Positions 44,775-54,484 of a DNA stretch of 64,000 nucleotides are shown piece after piece (the first letter of the stretch is position 1; every line of letters begins with the position of its first letter). Source of the stretch: Dermacentor variabilis (Eukaryota; Arthropoda; Arachnida; Ixodida; Ixodidae); the NCBI RefSeq assembly GCF_050947875.1, contig NC_134570.1:230997265-231061264 (forward strand), written 5' to 3'. The notes under the pieces were generated by a model that searched no databases, was not told the origin of the DNA, and saw nothing but the letters and a program-made list of their open reading frames with translations. Made by a program: the position numbers and the translations under genes.

Positions 44775-45130
44775 GAAAATTCAAGACCATGAGCGAAACG
44801 AGAACAAGGTGAAAAGCAGGAACCAACGTTTCGACTAGTGGACTTTTTCAAGGCGACCCATATGCTTTCCTCGCCACAGTATATATAGGTGGGTTCGTCT
44901 AAAGGGGAGAGGGCGTAAGGCGGGTGGGTGCGGCAACGAGCGAAGGTGTGTTAGCGTGTCGAGTTGAGAATAAAGGAGCGCTGTGCACAAGGCCAGGTAC
45001 ACGGCCGTCTGTCAACCGCGTGTCAACGCCCGCGTGTCAGCCAGCGTGTCAACGGCGTCCACAGCAGCCCCCCTATGGTTTCACTGGCAGTCGCAGGCTA
45101 TCGTGTCTCTGATAGAGATAATAGAAGGAG
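44775..45130 (+). repeat. Left terminal repeat of the Penelope-like element
   Basis: An inverted copy of 47490-47835 at roughly 85% identity by eye, carrying TATATA near 44880. It includes tandem-like 'cgcgtgtcaacg' phrases at 45015-45060. Confidence 0.9.
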
Positions 45131-45689
45131 CGGCAGAAACCGAAGCTCCTAAAGAAAAGAAAGACAAGAAAAATGAGAAACAGTAAACGAATACCAACTC
45201 CACAAAGACATAACATAGTTTTCAATACATGTGCGCATCAAGGACTTCTTTTTCGATAGGCCAGGCGTAGGAAAACAAGACAGAGACTCTCTTAAACCAT
45301 CTAGCACGTGGACACCGGAAGCCGAATAGTGCCCAGATCTGGATCTGTACATGAAGCTGATATCAAAGCAAATCCTAGAGTCAGCGCGGCATTGCCGGAA
45401 ACGCAAAAATTTGTCTCCAGCCCCACACCAAATCCTTAAATAAGTTGCGAAAAGGAATTATATTGTAATAAAATCCACTGACAAAGGTGGCAATATCGTA
45501 ATCTGGCCAATAGAAAAGTACAAGAATGAGGCCTCCAAACAACTGAGCAACCACACCCATAAAAGAAAACTCGACTCTAACCCAACTTCAGCTTACAGTA
45601 ATACTGTGGAAAACACAATAGGGGAGCTACTGTTCAGGGAACTAATCACGCAATCTGAATATCGCTTCAGGATGCCCAAGAACAAAGAA

Positions 45690-46680
45690 GCAGGCAGCTT
45701 TTATTCCTAAAATACATAACGTTCCGGTCTAAGGAATATTTACAGCAGAAATCCCAGGTCGGCCTATTGCGTCTAACAACAACACAGCTACTGAGTCACT
45801 ATCTAAGTTCTTAAATCACCACCTGTCAGACCCACTCCCCCCCCACCCTCCCATCTTTTGTTCAAGACACGCCGCACTTCCTTCGAATTATCAATGGCAT
45901 CAAGACTAACCAAATCCTTTCCGACCGCGCTATTCTAGTGACTTTGGACGTTTCTGCCCTTTAAACCAACATACCTATGAGTGAAGGAATTGAAGCCGTT
46001 TCGAAATCCCTCGCAATCAATCCCCAAGCACACGCTCCTGATATTTACCTGTCGCTCCTTAGGTTCTCACGCTCAACTATTTCGAATTCGATTCTATTCA
46101 CTACCTGCAAACTTTCGGCACTAGCATGGGAACACCATTCACTCCCACGTACGCGAACATTCTCATGGGACAGCTTGCAGCAGACCTGTTGAAATCCTAC
46201 CCTTTAAATCCCTACACCTATATTCGTTCCATTGACGACATATTTATAGTAAGGGAACATGGCACAAGTGCGTTAACCGACTTAATTAGCCATTTCAATT
46301 GCTTTCACCCGAGTATTAAATTTACTGCTCACCACTATCCTAGTCAGATCAACTTCCTGGACATGGCGGTCTACATAGAAAACGGAAAACTGAGAACGAA
46401 ACTTTACCGGAAGCCAATGGATAGCTAGCAATATACAGACTACAACAGTCATCACTCGCGACATGGCAAGCAAGGAATTTTTGTCGGACAAGCGAAGCGA
46501 ATAAGACGAATTTGCAGGGAAGACCACGATTACATCCACCACCGAAATGACCTCGAAACAACGCTACCAGAAAGGAACTATCCCCAAGTTGCTCTCGATA
46601 GAGGTTATGATGCCGCGTCAAGATTGGAGAGACAGTCGGAATTGGCGAAGAAAGAGCCTACACCATAATCTGACAGACGG
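45690..46680 (+). pseudogene. Penelope-like reverse transcriptase (broken)
   Basis: Blocks across several frames: PKIHNVPV (about 45705), GRPIASNNNTATESLSKFLN (about 45760-45820), ILVTLDVSAL (about 45935, first catalytic Asp), MGTPFTPTYANILMGQLAAD (about 46126-46185) and YIRSIDDIFIV (about 46219-46250, IDD active site). It then reads INFLDMAVYIENGKLRTKLY (46350-46409). These are the signature blocks of Penelope-type RTs, which are related to telomerase. Stops at 45710, 45962 and 46426 and frame changes inactivate it. Confidence 0.92.
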
Positions 46681-46833
46681 CCAGCTTTTATAACAAAATA
46701 TTCTAATGCACTCCCAAACATAAACAACATTCTACGAAAATACCGCCCAATATTATCAAGTAACGAGCGTCTGAGAAAAGGGTTCCCAGATGTACCTAGG
46801 GTTACCTATCGCCGCAACAGGAACCTTAAAGAT

Positions 46834-47310
46834 ATGTTGTTTCATCCAAAAATCAGCCAACATCATTCCCCCGTAATAAAAGCATGTTGTCGCCCCAGGT
46901 GCAAAACCTGCAGGTACCTTCTCAGTGAGATTAAAATGAGAAGCACCGCAAATAGTTATACACACGAAGTGAAATGTAGCTTCACTTGTACAAGTTCGGA
47001 TGTAATTTATATGCTTGAATGTTCCTTCTGTAAGAAACAATATATCAGTAAAACAGGACAATCAATGAACGTCAGATTACATCACTACACAGCTAAAATC
47101 TTCCCAAAGCCGTCGCCAAGCATTACAACCAACCAGGTCATAACTTTGATGAACTTAAAGTGTACATCTTACAGTCGAATTTCCATTCTTAACGAGAAAT
47201 AGAATACAGAGAATCGTACCTTATCCATAAGTTCAAGACATTGCAACCAATAGGCATAAACGTTTCAAAAGGAGCTTTAAAATCTATTCGTTATGCTAAT
47301 TTCAAGCTAT
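46834..47310 (+). pseudogene. Penelope-like GIY-YIG endonuclease (broken)
   Basis: Cys-containing lead CCRPRCKTCRYL, then CSFTCTSSDVIYMLECSFCK and QYISKTGQSMNVRLHHY, the GIY-YIG-type core (VIYM...QYIS) with the family Cys pair and Arg. The C-terminus continues in another frame (GHNFDELKVYILQ... ending near 47310). In canonical Penelope elements this nuclease nicks the target; the degraded frame makes it inactive here. Confidence 0.88.
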
Positions 47311-47489
47311 AGGCAACGACACTTACTTTGGTTTCTTAGGGGCTTTTCTCCGTTCTTTCTTTTTCTTTCTTTTTTCCTTCTTCTTTCCGTTTTATCCCCT
47401 TCATTTATTTATTTAGACCACTTCAGTATTTCCTTCCCTTTTATTTTCTTTTTCTCTCTTTTTTATTCATGAGCACCGGTTTCTGCCGC

Positions 47490-47840
47490 CCCTTCTGTTA
47501 TCTCTATCAGACACACTATAGCCTACGACCACCAGTGAAACAGGCAATAGAGGGGCTGCTGTGCACGCCGTTGACACGCTGGCTTACACACGGGCGTTGA
47601 CAGGTGATTGACAGACGGCCGCGTCCCTAGCCACAGTTCTCCTTTATTCTCAATTCGACACGCTAACACACCTTCGCTCGTTGCCGCGCCCACCCGCCTT
47701 AAGCTCTCTCCCTTTTAGAAGAACCCCACCTATATATACTGTGGCGAGGAAACCATATGGTCGCCTTAAAGAAGACAAGTCCACTTGTCGAAACGTTGCT
47801 CCTGCTTTCACCTTGTTCTCGTTTTGCTCATCGTACTGAA
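47490..47840 (-). repeat. Right terminal repeat of the Penelope-like element, with hammerhead-like motif
   Basis: Inverted copy of the left repeat. On the plus strand 47774-47789 forms a perfect GACAAG-TCCA-CTTGTC hairpin directly followed by GAAAC (47790-47794). This is the order of stem II and the GAAA box in hammerhead ribozymes. The box before it reads TTAAAGA, 4 of 7 matches to CTGATGA, so this copy would not be expected to cleave. Confidence 0.85.
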
Positions 47841-48135
47841 TAGTTATCGTCGCTTAAAACGGACTTTTCGCGCGGATTTGTGCATGACTTATCTATTTGA
47901 CTCTGTTATTTCTTTATTTTGCTGGATACAGATTGGTTCTGACAACTATGCGGTTACTAAGGCATTGTTGAATGAATCACGTTTGAAACGAGTATCTTTT
48001 TGATATGTTCACGATTAATGAGTACATCTATTTCGTTTTTCTTATTACAATATTCATAAAAAATTCTTTATTAGCATGTAAGACTATGCAGAAAGAGTAT
48101 TTACTGTTTTCCCAAAAGTACTGTTGTTGGGTTAA

Positions 48136-48137
<2 letters not shown>

Positions 48138-48219
<82 letters not shown>
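48138..48219. repeat. (TA)41 dinucleotide tract
   Basis: 82 bp uninterrupted TA. A low-stability, cruciform-prone tract whose length is likely polymorphic. Confidence 0.98.
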
Positions 48220-48222
<3 letters not shown>

Positions 48223-48649
48223 GCGTTTGCATTTGCATGCTCTCTACTCACAAAGAAACTACTACGTATCAATGAGAACATGCCAGTATGCAGAAGAAAA
48301 AACATCGACAAGCGGAGGACAAGACTAAACAAACTAAGGAAGCTATCAAAACTGGTATGAACTGTACAGTCTATTAAAATCATAAACAGCGCTTAAAGTC
48401 AGAAAAATTGTGATTGGAATTGATCTTTTACAGCACAGCCGACATAGTCCATCTATTGCTTTGTCAGCTTGGATGCGTACAATTGTCGAAGAGCTGAAGC
48501 GGTCGCATTCAGAGATACGATCACTTTTGCGAGATTTCGCGTGACTCAGCGCAGGACGCGCACTGTGACAAGCTCACTATTTGCGCAGTGCAACAAACGA
48601 TCCCCAACGTGTCCGCTGCGAAGACGCGAAATCACGTTGATCGTATTAA

Positions 48650-50142
48650 AGGGCCCCTGAAACGGTTCGGACAAATTTTGTAGACGCGTAGGGTACAGCT
48701 TAAGTAGAACATTCGCACCACAATTTTAGTGACACGTTACGTATTGATGGAGCTCCAAGCGATTACAAGTTACCCTCCTCCCTAGCTATGCTTTTCCTCC
48801 TCAACTCGTTCGCCGAGCGGACGGGGCTAAGCTCCGCCTTCACTGGTTCTGCGTCACGATGCGACGTCACACTCGCGGGGGCGGGCTCCGCTTGCTTTGG
48901 AGCCCGCCCCCGCCCGCGACAAACCTGTCCGCTAGCAGCTTGGCCGTCGACCCCAAGCGAGAGCTATCGAAACAGCGTGCGTTACGAGCATTCTATCGTA
49001 GCGCCGAACGTGTCTGGTATTTCGGTAATCACACACTACCTGAATATTACGACGGAACAGTGGAGGCACAAACTCAAGCTGATGAAAAAAGCTTTAGCGT
49101 ACACGTACGTGAGCTGCCTGATCGCTCTCCACGGTCCAGCCACCCGTTGGCGCAGAGCTTAACCAGCCAAAGAAAGAGCGAATATTGCTCTAACCAAGTG
49201 TAAAACATTTTAAACATTCACAAAAACAACATGTTAACGATTACACTCCTGCGAAAAATTTGCACCAGCAGCAAAGAAGAATACATTTTGTTACAGCTAC
49301 TGTGTATGGTTGAGCTCTGTGCCACCAGGTGGCTGCACCGTGCAAACCATTCACATTTGCGCGTCTGTTCATCCCATTCATCCCCTGAAACGAAACGCAA
49401 GGGGACACGGCCAGGCCCTGTCCCCTTGTGCTTGCGCTTACCCTAATACCGCACTCGCGAAACGCTATTGCGTTAGTAATCTTCCGGTGTAAAATGACGG
49501 CCGCAATCGCACAAATCCTGGCGCCGATCGGATAGTGGCAGTCCGATGCGCTGCAGCCAGTCCGCTCGTCTACTGGCTTGCAGAGGGAGACGATGTCGCA
49601 GCTTGACATATTGCCAGTCGCTACGTTTGCAGCCCACAACGCAACAAGGTCGAATCATAGCGCTCGCGAAAAGACAAACCGACACTGATGGCGGAGCGCT
49701 CGTCAAAGACGGAGCACGTTGTAACACAAGCAGACGGCACTTGCTGTGTGCCGGAAGTGCTTCAGTGTACTGAAAAATTGTTCTTGTGCATTCTCTTTAT
49801 GTTACTTTCTTTTTATAAAACAAATTAAGTAACATTCCAACTATTACGAACATCATTTGTTTACCATAATGTTGTAAAAATTGTCGATCACGAGCCCTGG
49901 TCAGCCAATCAGATAGCTCGCCCCACTGACGTCATATGGGTGATTTCGGTCATATGGGTAGGGGCTGCCTAATATTCCGCCGAGCAGTGTGTTGCGATCG
50001 GCAGCGATGTGCGTTTTTAAAACCTTATAATGAATTACACGATTTACGCGGGGCACTTAGATGTGTCAATTAATGATCAGAAGGACCTACTCCAACGACT
50101 CGTAAGTTTGTAGAAAATCGACAAAATCGTTTCAGGGTCCCT
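48650..50142 (-). mobile_element. Kolobok-like DNA transposon remnant flanked by TTAA
   Basis: 1.49 kb element with ends AGGGCCCCTGAAACGGTT and (reverse complement) AGGGACCCTGAAACGATT. Each is directly flanked by TTAA (48646-48649 and 50143-50146), the expected target duplication. Inside, on the minus strand, is a THAP zinc-finger fragment (49473-49658). From established knowledge, TTAA duplications plus a THAP-bearing transposase point to the Kolobok superfamily. No further transposase blocks were recognised, so it is non-autonomous. piggyBac also uses TTAA but lacks THAP. Confidence 0.75.
49473..49658 (-). pseudogene. THAP-domain fragment
   Basis: 61 codons from ATG 49658 to TAA 49473. Residues CCVVGCKRSD at the start, a KLRHRLPLQ stretch, an ADWLQRIG Trp block and CDCGRHFTPEDY at the end give the C2CH pattern of a THAP DNA-binding finger. 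It ends right after the HF/DY motif with no further domain. In a complete transposase it would bind the transposon ends. Whether this short frame is ever expressed is unknown. Confidence 0.75.
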
Positions 50143-51539
50143 TTAAATCTGTCGAACCGAAATCTTTACGCATTCAGTTCGGGTTCGCGCTTTTCTTTTC
50201 GCTTCAGGCGCAGTTCCAGAGTAAAAATAATGAAGGTTTGTACTGGTTGGAGCATGTTGAACCAGTTCATTGAGGTTCAAACGAGTTCAAAGGTAAAAGT
50301 TTGGCAGAGACACTAAAGACTGCTTACGTGTGGGAATGCATTATATCATCTGTAGACCTGGGAACGTCAAGAAAGCGCTCTTCCTATACACTCGTGGCCA
50401 TTGGCTGCACTGTCACGTGCCCAACGACGCACTCACGAGGCCTTCAGTCAGCCAGAACCGCCATGGCGTCGGCGAAGCGTGCTCGTCCCGCGCCCCGGAC
50501 GCCCGGGCTCAATTCCCACCCAGACCCAAATGCACTAAATTTTCTCTTCCATGAATTTACTTTGTTTACAGGAATCTTCCTGAGAAATTTCACGTCAATT
50601 CGAGGAATTCTTTACGTGTTTTTACACTTTGCGCCGTCGGCCATTTTTGGTACCATGTTTAGGTCATGCCGTGTGCAACGGATTTTCGCGTAATGTGCTA
50701 TAGAATGATTTCGCATTAAAAAAAGAAACGTTCACGCCCCACTGCTTGATAAACGCGCGATTGTTTTCGAGAAACATAGTTCCCTTGGTTAAAAGCTTTG
50801 TAAAACTACTGCTAACTGTTTTTCTCTTCCTCGGGCATTAACTTTAGAGAGAGAGAGAGAAAGAAACATTTATTTCATTCCGACCCTCTGCCCGGGGCTA
50901 CTGGGCATTAGGGTGGTGGTGAGAGTTGAAAAAGTTATCACATGAATGATTCGCCGTGCATGCACATCTAGGAGTCGGACACATGCGGGCGCAATGTTTA
51001 ACCACCCTGATGCTCCTTCATTGCATTATTCAGATTGCCCACACTCGTCGTCTGTACTGTGTGAAAAGAATACTTAATATAGTCCTAACCATCCATGTAT
51101 TACGTGTTCATTTTATGGTAATGAAAGAAGACGCCTAGTTCTAAAAGAACATATAATATCCCAGCAACACGGGCTGCCAGAACAGTTGGTATATGTTCGT
51201 AGCAGAAAGCGAAGCACGAAAGCAAGACAGGACGAGTGAGGCGACCAGACTCCACTTGCAACTAGGCGCACTCCACATCGCGGAATGCATCTGTGGCGGG
51301 GACTCGCGTTGTATATGTGAAGGTGAGTTTTGCAGTGAGCTGAGAGGTGGGCAACGTTACCGGCAATAACGCGAGTGCCTCACGTGCTTTTCAATCCGAG
51401 CAGTTGGTCGCAGAAATGACATCCACCTGTTGTCAACGTGTGGCTGTGTCGAAGCACATGCGAGGCGGGAAGGGGTGATCTGAAAGTCTGCGAGTAATAA
51501 TATTCCATAGTTGCAAACTTATTGGTGAGCTTTTGGGAC
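50143..51539. other. No gene seen; GA-rich tract at 50847-50866
   Basis: Apart from the SINE at 50455 this contains GAACC/GTTC-rich sequence (50150-50290) and a short (GA)n tract followed by a poly-A-like 'aagaaacatttatttcattcc' stretch. That stretch could be the tail of the minus-strand LINE at 51540. No coding evidence. Confidence 0.4.
50455..50660 (+). mobile_element. Second tRNA-derived SINE family
   Basis: An A-box-like TGGCGTCGGCGAAGCGTGC and a B-box-like GGGCTCAATTCCC (about 50505) precede 'cacccagacccaaatgcac' and a body with 'gaaatttcacgtcaattcgaggaatt' and 'gcgccgtcggccattttt'. The layout is a tRNA head plus unrelated body. The head differs from the Ruka-like copies. Confidence 0.5.
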
Positions 51540-51850
51540 TAGCCAATGGAAGCTGTAACTTATGCCTCGCAGGTGCTGGAGCGGTAAACGACTGTTCGGT
51601 GTTCGAGGACAGACTTTAATAAATGCCAATGGTTTTCAGGAGATTTAAAATCTAAGGAACTTAATAGTTTGGGAGAGCAAACCTTGTCGAAGGCGCCTTT
51701 GAAATCAAGAGAGATGAATATAAATCGCGTACATTTTGATCCCATTTCTCCGAGTGCTTGACGCAGCGCACGTATAAGGAGAAGGGCGCACTCTTCCCCA
51801 TGCGTAAAAACAAATTGTTTCGGATGGAGTAAGTTATTAGAGCATACAAT
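51540..51850 (-). mobile_element. R1/LOA-like LINE reverse transcriptase fragment, minus strand
   Basis: Minus-strand reading gives an NQFVFTHG-like block near 51830, then CTRFIFISLDFKGAFDKV (about 51740-51690, first RT catalytic Asp region) and a WHLLKSVLEHRTVVYRSST block (about 51625-51570). It ends before the YADD region, so only the fingers/palm entry is kept. One clear frame with a few changes; a short relic. Confidence 0.75.
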
Positions 51851-52479
51851 ACATTATCAATTTCGCTATAAAATGAAGCTTAGAACCACAGAAAGTTGGG
51901 CGACTTCGGAGGGATTCATCGTGAAAGAAGGCAACACGTGTGGACACGGACACAGGAGAAGGGACAACACAAACGCCGGCTGCTTTTCTCGCCTCTCTGT
52001 GCCTTGCCTTCCACGATGATCGGTTATAAAAGTTTGCCAAAAACGGAATTGATTACATTAGGCCGCTATGTTGAGTGCGATTTGGGTGGTCGCTTAGGTT
52101 CTGGTACAAAAATAAGGCTACCTTTTCGAGAATAAATAGGGAAGTGCAATAATTTTAAACAAGAGGAAACATGAAAATAAAATGAGGCTGCTACCTTATG
52201 AAAAACTATTTTCAGCGAGGGAAGCGTGAGCCCGTCAAGACTTTGAGCGGAGCGCGTGTTGCCTAAGCCACCCTCTACTCCCGCTCTTTTAGGGAAGACC
52301 ATTCTGTCGTCAAATACCACAACTACAAATCTCTGAGCAGAGAGAGTCAACATAGCGTTGCAGTCTCAATCTCTTATTGCCATCAAAAACTAATAAAACA
52401 CATTACAGGCCTGATTAGAATGACAGAAAGCTGAGCTAGTTCCCTGGTGATAGCATAAGAGTATTTGTGACCGCAACTG
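51851..52479. other. No gene recognised
   Basis: Short unrelated frames only. The last part (about 52430-52537) may be the 5' UTR of the LINE that follows, including a (TGC)5 run at about 52479. Confidence 0.4.
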
Positions 52480-52537
52480 CTGCTGCTGCTGCATTTGCGT
52501 TTCGCACTTTATCGTTTTTCAAGTTGCTTTTCCGTTA

Positions 52538-53276
52538 TGCCTACCAATGCGGAGTTGGCCAAGCGACTAGATGATGTCGAGGCGCAATTTCAAGATAGAT
52601 TGCAAAAACTGGTCGAGAAACTTGTTTCCAATGTGAAAGGGAAGCTGCAGGAAGCTGGACTGGATAACAGCACCCTGCGTACCCAAGTTTCTGGCATGGA
52701 TGGCAGTCTGACCATGCTAAATGAAATTGTCGAGAACACGCGTACCCAGCAAGCTGAGCTATCGGCATCAAACAAGGCTCTGAAATCAGAAAATGAAGCC
52801 CTTAAAAAAAGGCTAGCCGAGATGGAACAGTATTCTAGAATGAACAATGTTGAGATCAAAGGAATACCATTTACAAAGGATGAAGACTGCATTTCTATTG
52901 TAACTGCCATTGTCGATAAGGCGGCATGCTCCGGTCGAGGTCGAGATAGCGCATCGTGTGCCCACTAAATCAGGTCATCAAAATATTATTGCCAGGTTTT
53001 GCTCCCGCGCTAAAAGAATGATTTCCTGGCAAAGGCTCGCAAGGCCAGGATGGATACCGGCAGTCATGGTTTCTCTGGAGAGAACGCAGGGCCCATCTTC
53101 ATTAACGAACACCTTACTCCTCACAACAAGAGGCTGTTTGCTCAGGCCTTAGCACTCAAGAAAGAGAAAGGATGGCGCTTCCTCTGGACTAAGAATTGCC
53201 GTATTAACGCACGCAAGTCCGAAGACAGCCGAGTTCACCGCATTAACTGTGAAGCGGACCTTTCTGTTATCTCTTA
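52538..53276 (+). pseudogene. LINE ORF1 (coiled-coil nucleic-acid binding protein), frameshifted
   Basis: Starts at ATG 52538 (MPTNAELAKRLDDVEAQF). About 85 residues of heptad-like coiled coil (LAKRLDDVE...NEIVENTRTQQAELSASNKAL) lead to MEQYSRMNNVEIKGIPFTKD, the conserved start of the folded core in L1/CR1-type ORF1 proteins. The frame breaks near 52915, moves to the frame with VEIAHRVPTKSGHQNIIARF, and shifts again near 53040 to the frame ending ENAGPIFINEHLTP...SVIS at 53276. ORF1 proteins coat LINE RNA and act as chaperones; this copy cannot make one. Confidence 0.85.
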
Positions 53277-53322
53277 ACCTCAATCACGTGCATAATGTCA
53301 ATCCGTCCCCAACAGACCTCTT

Positions 53323-54484
53323 ATGGCTTCATACTTCACACCGTCCGAACTAAATTCTTACCTTAAGCCTCCTTGCCGATCCCTCATACATTTTAATGCA
53401 CGCAGCTTACGGAAACATTTTGATGACATTTATCATTTCCTATCATCCAGTCAGCACCACTTCTCGATCATATGTGTAAGTGAAACCTGGCTCAGCGAAG
53501 CCGATAACAACTTGCACTCTTTTTCATCTTATACACCAGAATACTGTCACCGGAGTGACAGCTGTCATGGCGGCGCAGCTATCTTCATTCCATCAGAGTT
53601 AGAATATTCCAGGAGTCGGGACTTAACAATTAATCAAGTAAATTGCGAATCAGTGTGGATTGAGCTGAACGCATCATTTCTCGATATTGACGCCAAAAAC
53701 TTAGTGCTTGGTTCTATTTATCGATCGCCGTCGTCATCTTTTAATGATTTTTGTTTAGAACTAAACCATGTTTTGCACACGCTATCGCTAGAATGTAAAA
53801 AACATCATTATTATGGGTGACATCAATATTAATCTTTTAGATGTTCGCAGTTCATCATACACTGCTCATGCAGATACATTGAATGGACATGGCCTCGAAT
53901 CACTTGTAACTGTACCTACTCGGCGGAATATAAATGGTCCGGATACACTAATTGACCATGCATTGTTGAACCTCATGGTTAGTCCTAGATCGGGTGTCAT
54001 TGAAGTTTCACTAACTGATCATTATCCAATATTCGTGCGTATAAATTCCACTATGAATATTCCAGATATGCATGTTAAAAGAAAAAATCTCGAAAAAACT
54101 TCATTTGTTAGAAAAATCGCCGAAGTTAATTTGTACCCCGTTTCGTCGCAAAATAATCCAGAAATCGCCTTCGAATTGTTTTGCAATATAATTTCTAATG
54201 CTACTTTCGAATCAACCACAATAACCACGAGTAAGAAAAGGTTCGCTTTTCGTCGTTGTCCGTGGATGACTGATAATCTTCTCAAATGCGTGCGAAGAAA
54301 AGGTAATCTTTATAAAAAAACAAAAAAGAAGCCATTTAATTTGACCCTGCTTACTCGCTACAAGTGCTACTCGAATATTTTGAGCAGGCTTCTGAAAAAC
54401 GCTAAAAAAGAGTATTATGAAAAGGAAATTGACCATGCTGGCAACGATTCTAAGAAAAGTGGAAAATTATCAATGAATTTTTAA
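53323..54484 (+). pseudogene. LINE ORF2, endonuclease part
   Basis: APE-type endonuclease blocks: FNARSLRKHFDD (about 53390), SETWLS (about 53480, catalytic Glu region), GGAAIFIPSE (about 53570), GSIYRSPSS (about 53710), GDININLLD (53816-53842) and VSLTDHYPIFV (about 54005-54037, the SDH-equivalent). A 1 nt shift in the A6 run near 53797 moves the frame, and another near 54460 ends it just before the RT. The nuclease would nick target DNA to prime reverse transcription. Confidence 0.88.

Larger units (their letters stand above)
44742..47840 (+). mobile_element. Penelope-like element with inverted terminal repeats
   Basis: About 3.1 kb. A Penelope-type RT and a C-terminal GIY-YIG endonuclease lie on the plus strand. 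They are bracketed by about 350 bp terminal repeats in inverted orientation (44775-45130 and 47490-47835). The repeats share the 'gagcgaaacgagaacaaggtgaa' and 'cctcgccacagtatatatagg' type blocks and the 'gagataa.agaagg' inner edge. Inverted pseudo-LTRs are known for Penelope elements. Coding frames are broken many times, so this copy is dead. Confidence 0.92.

Noticed and set aside
45001..45070. Repeated 'cgcgtgtcaacg' phrases as a possible CRISPR-like or short repeat array
   Set aside because: Irregular spacing, inside the Penelope terminal repeat and also present in its inverted partner; not an array.
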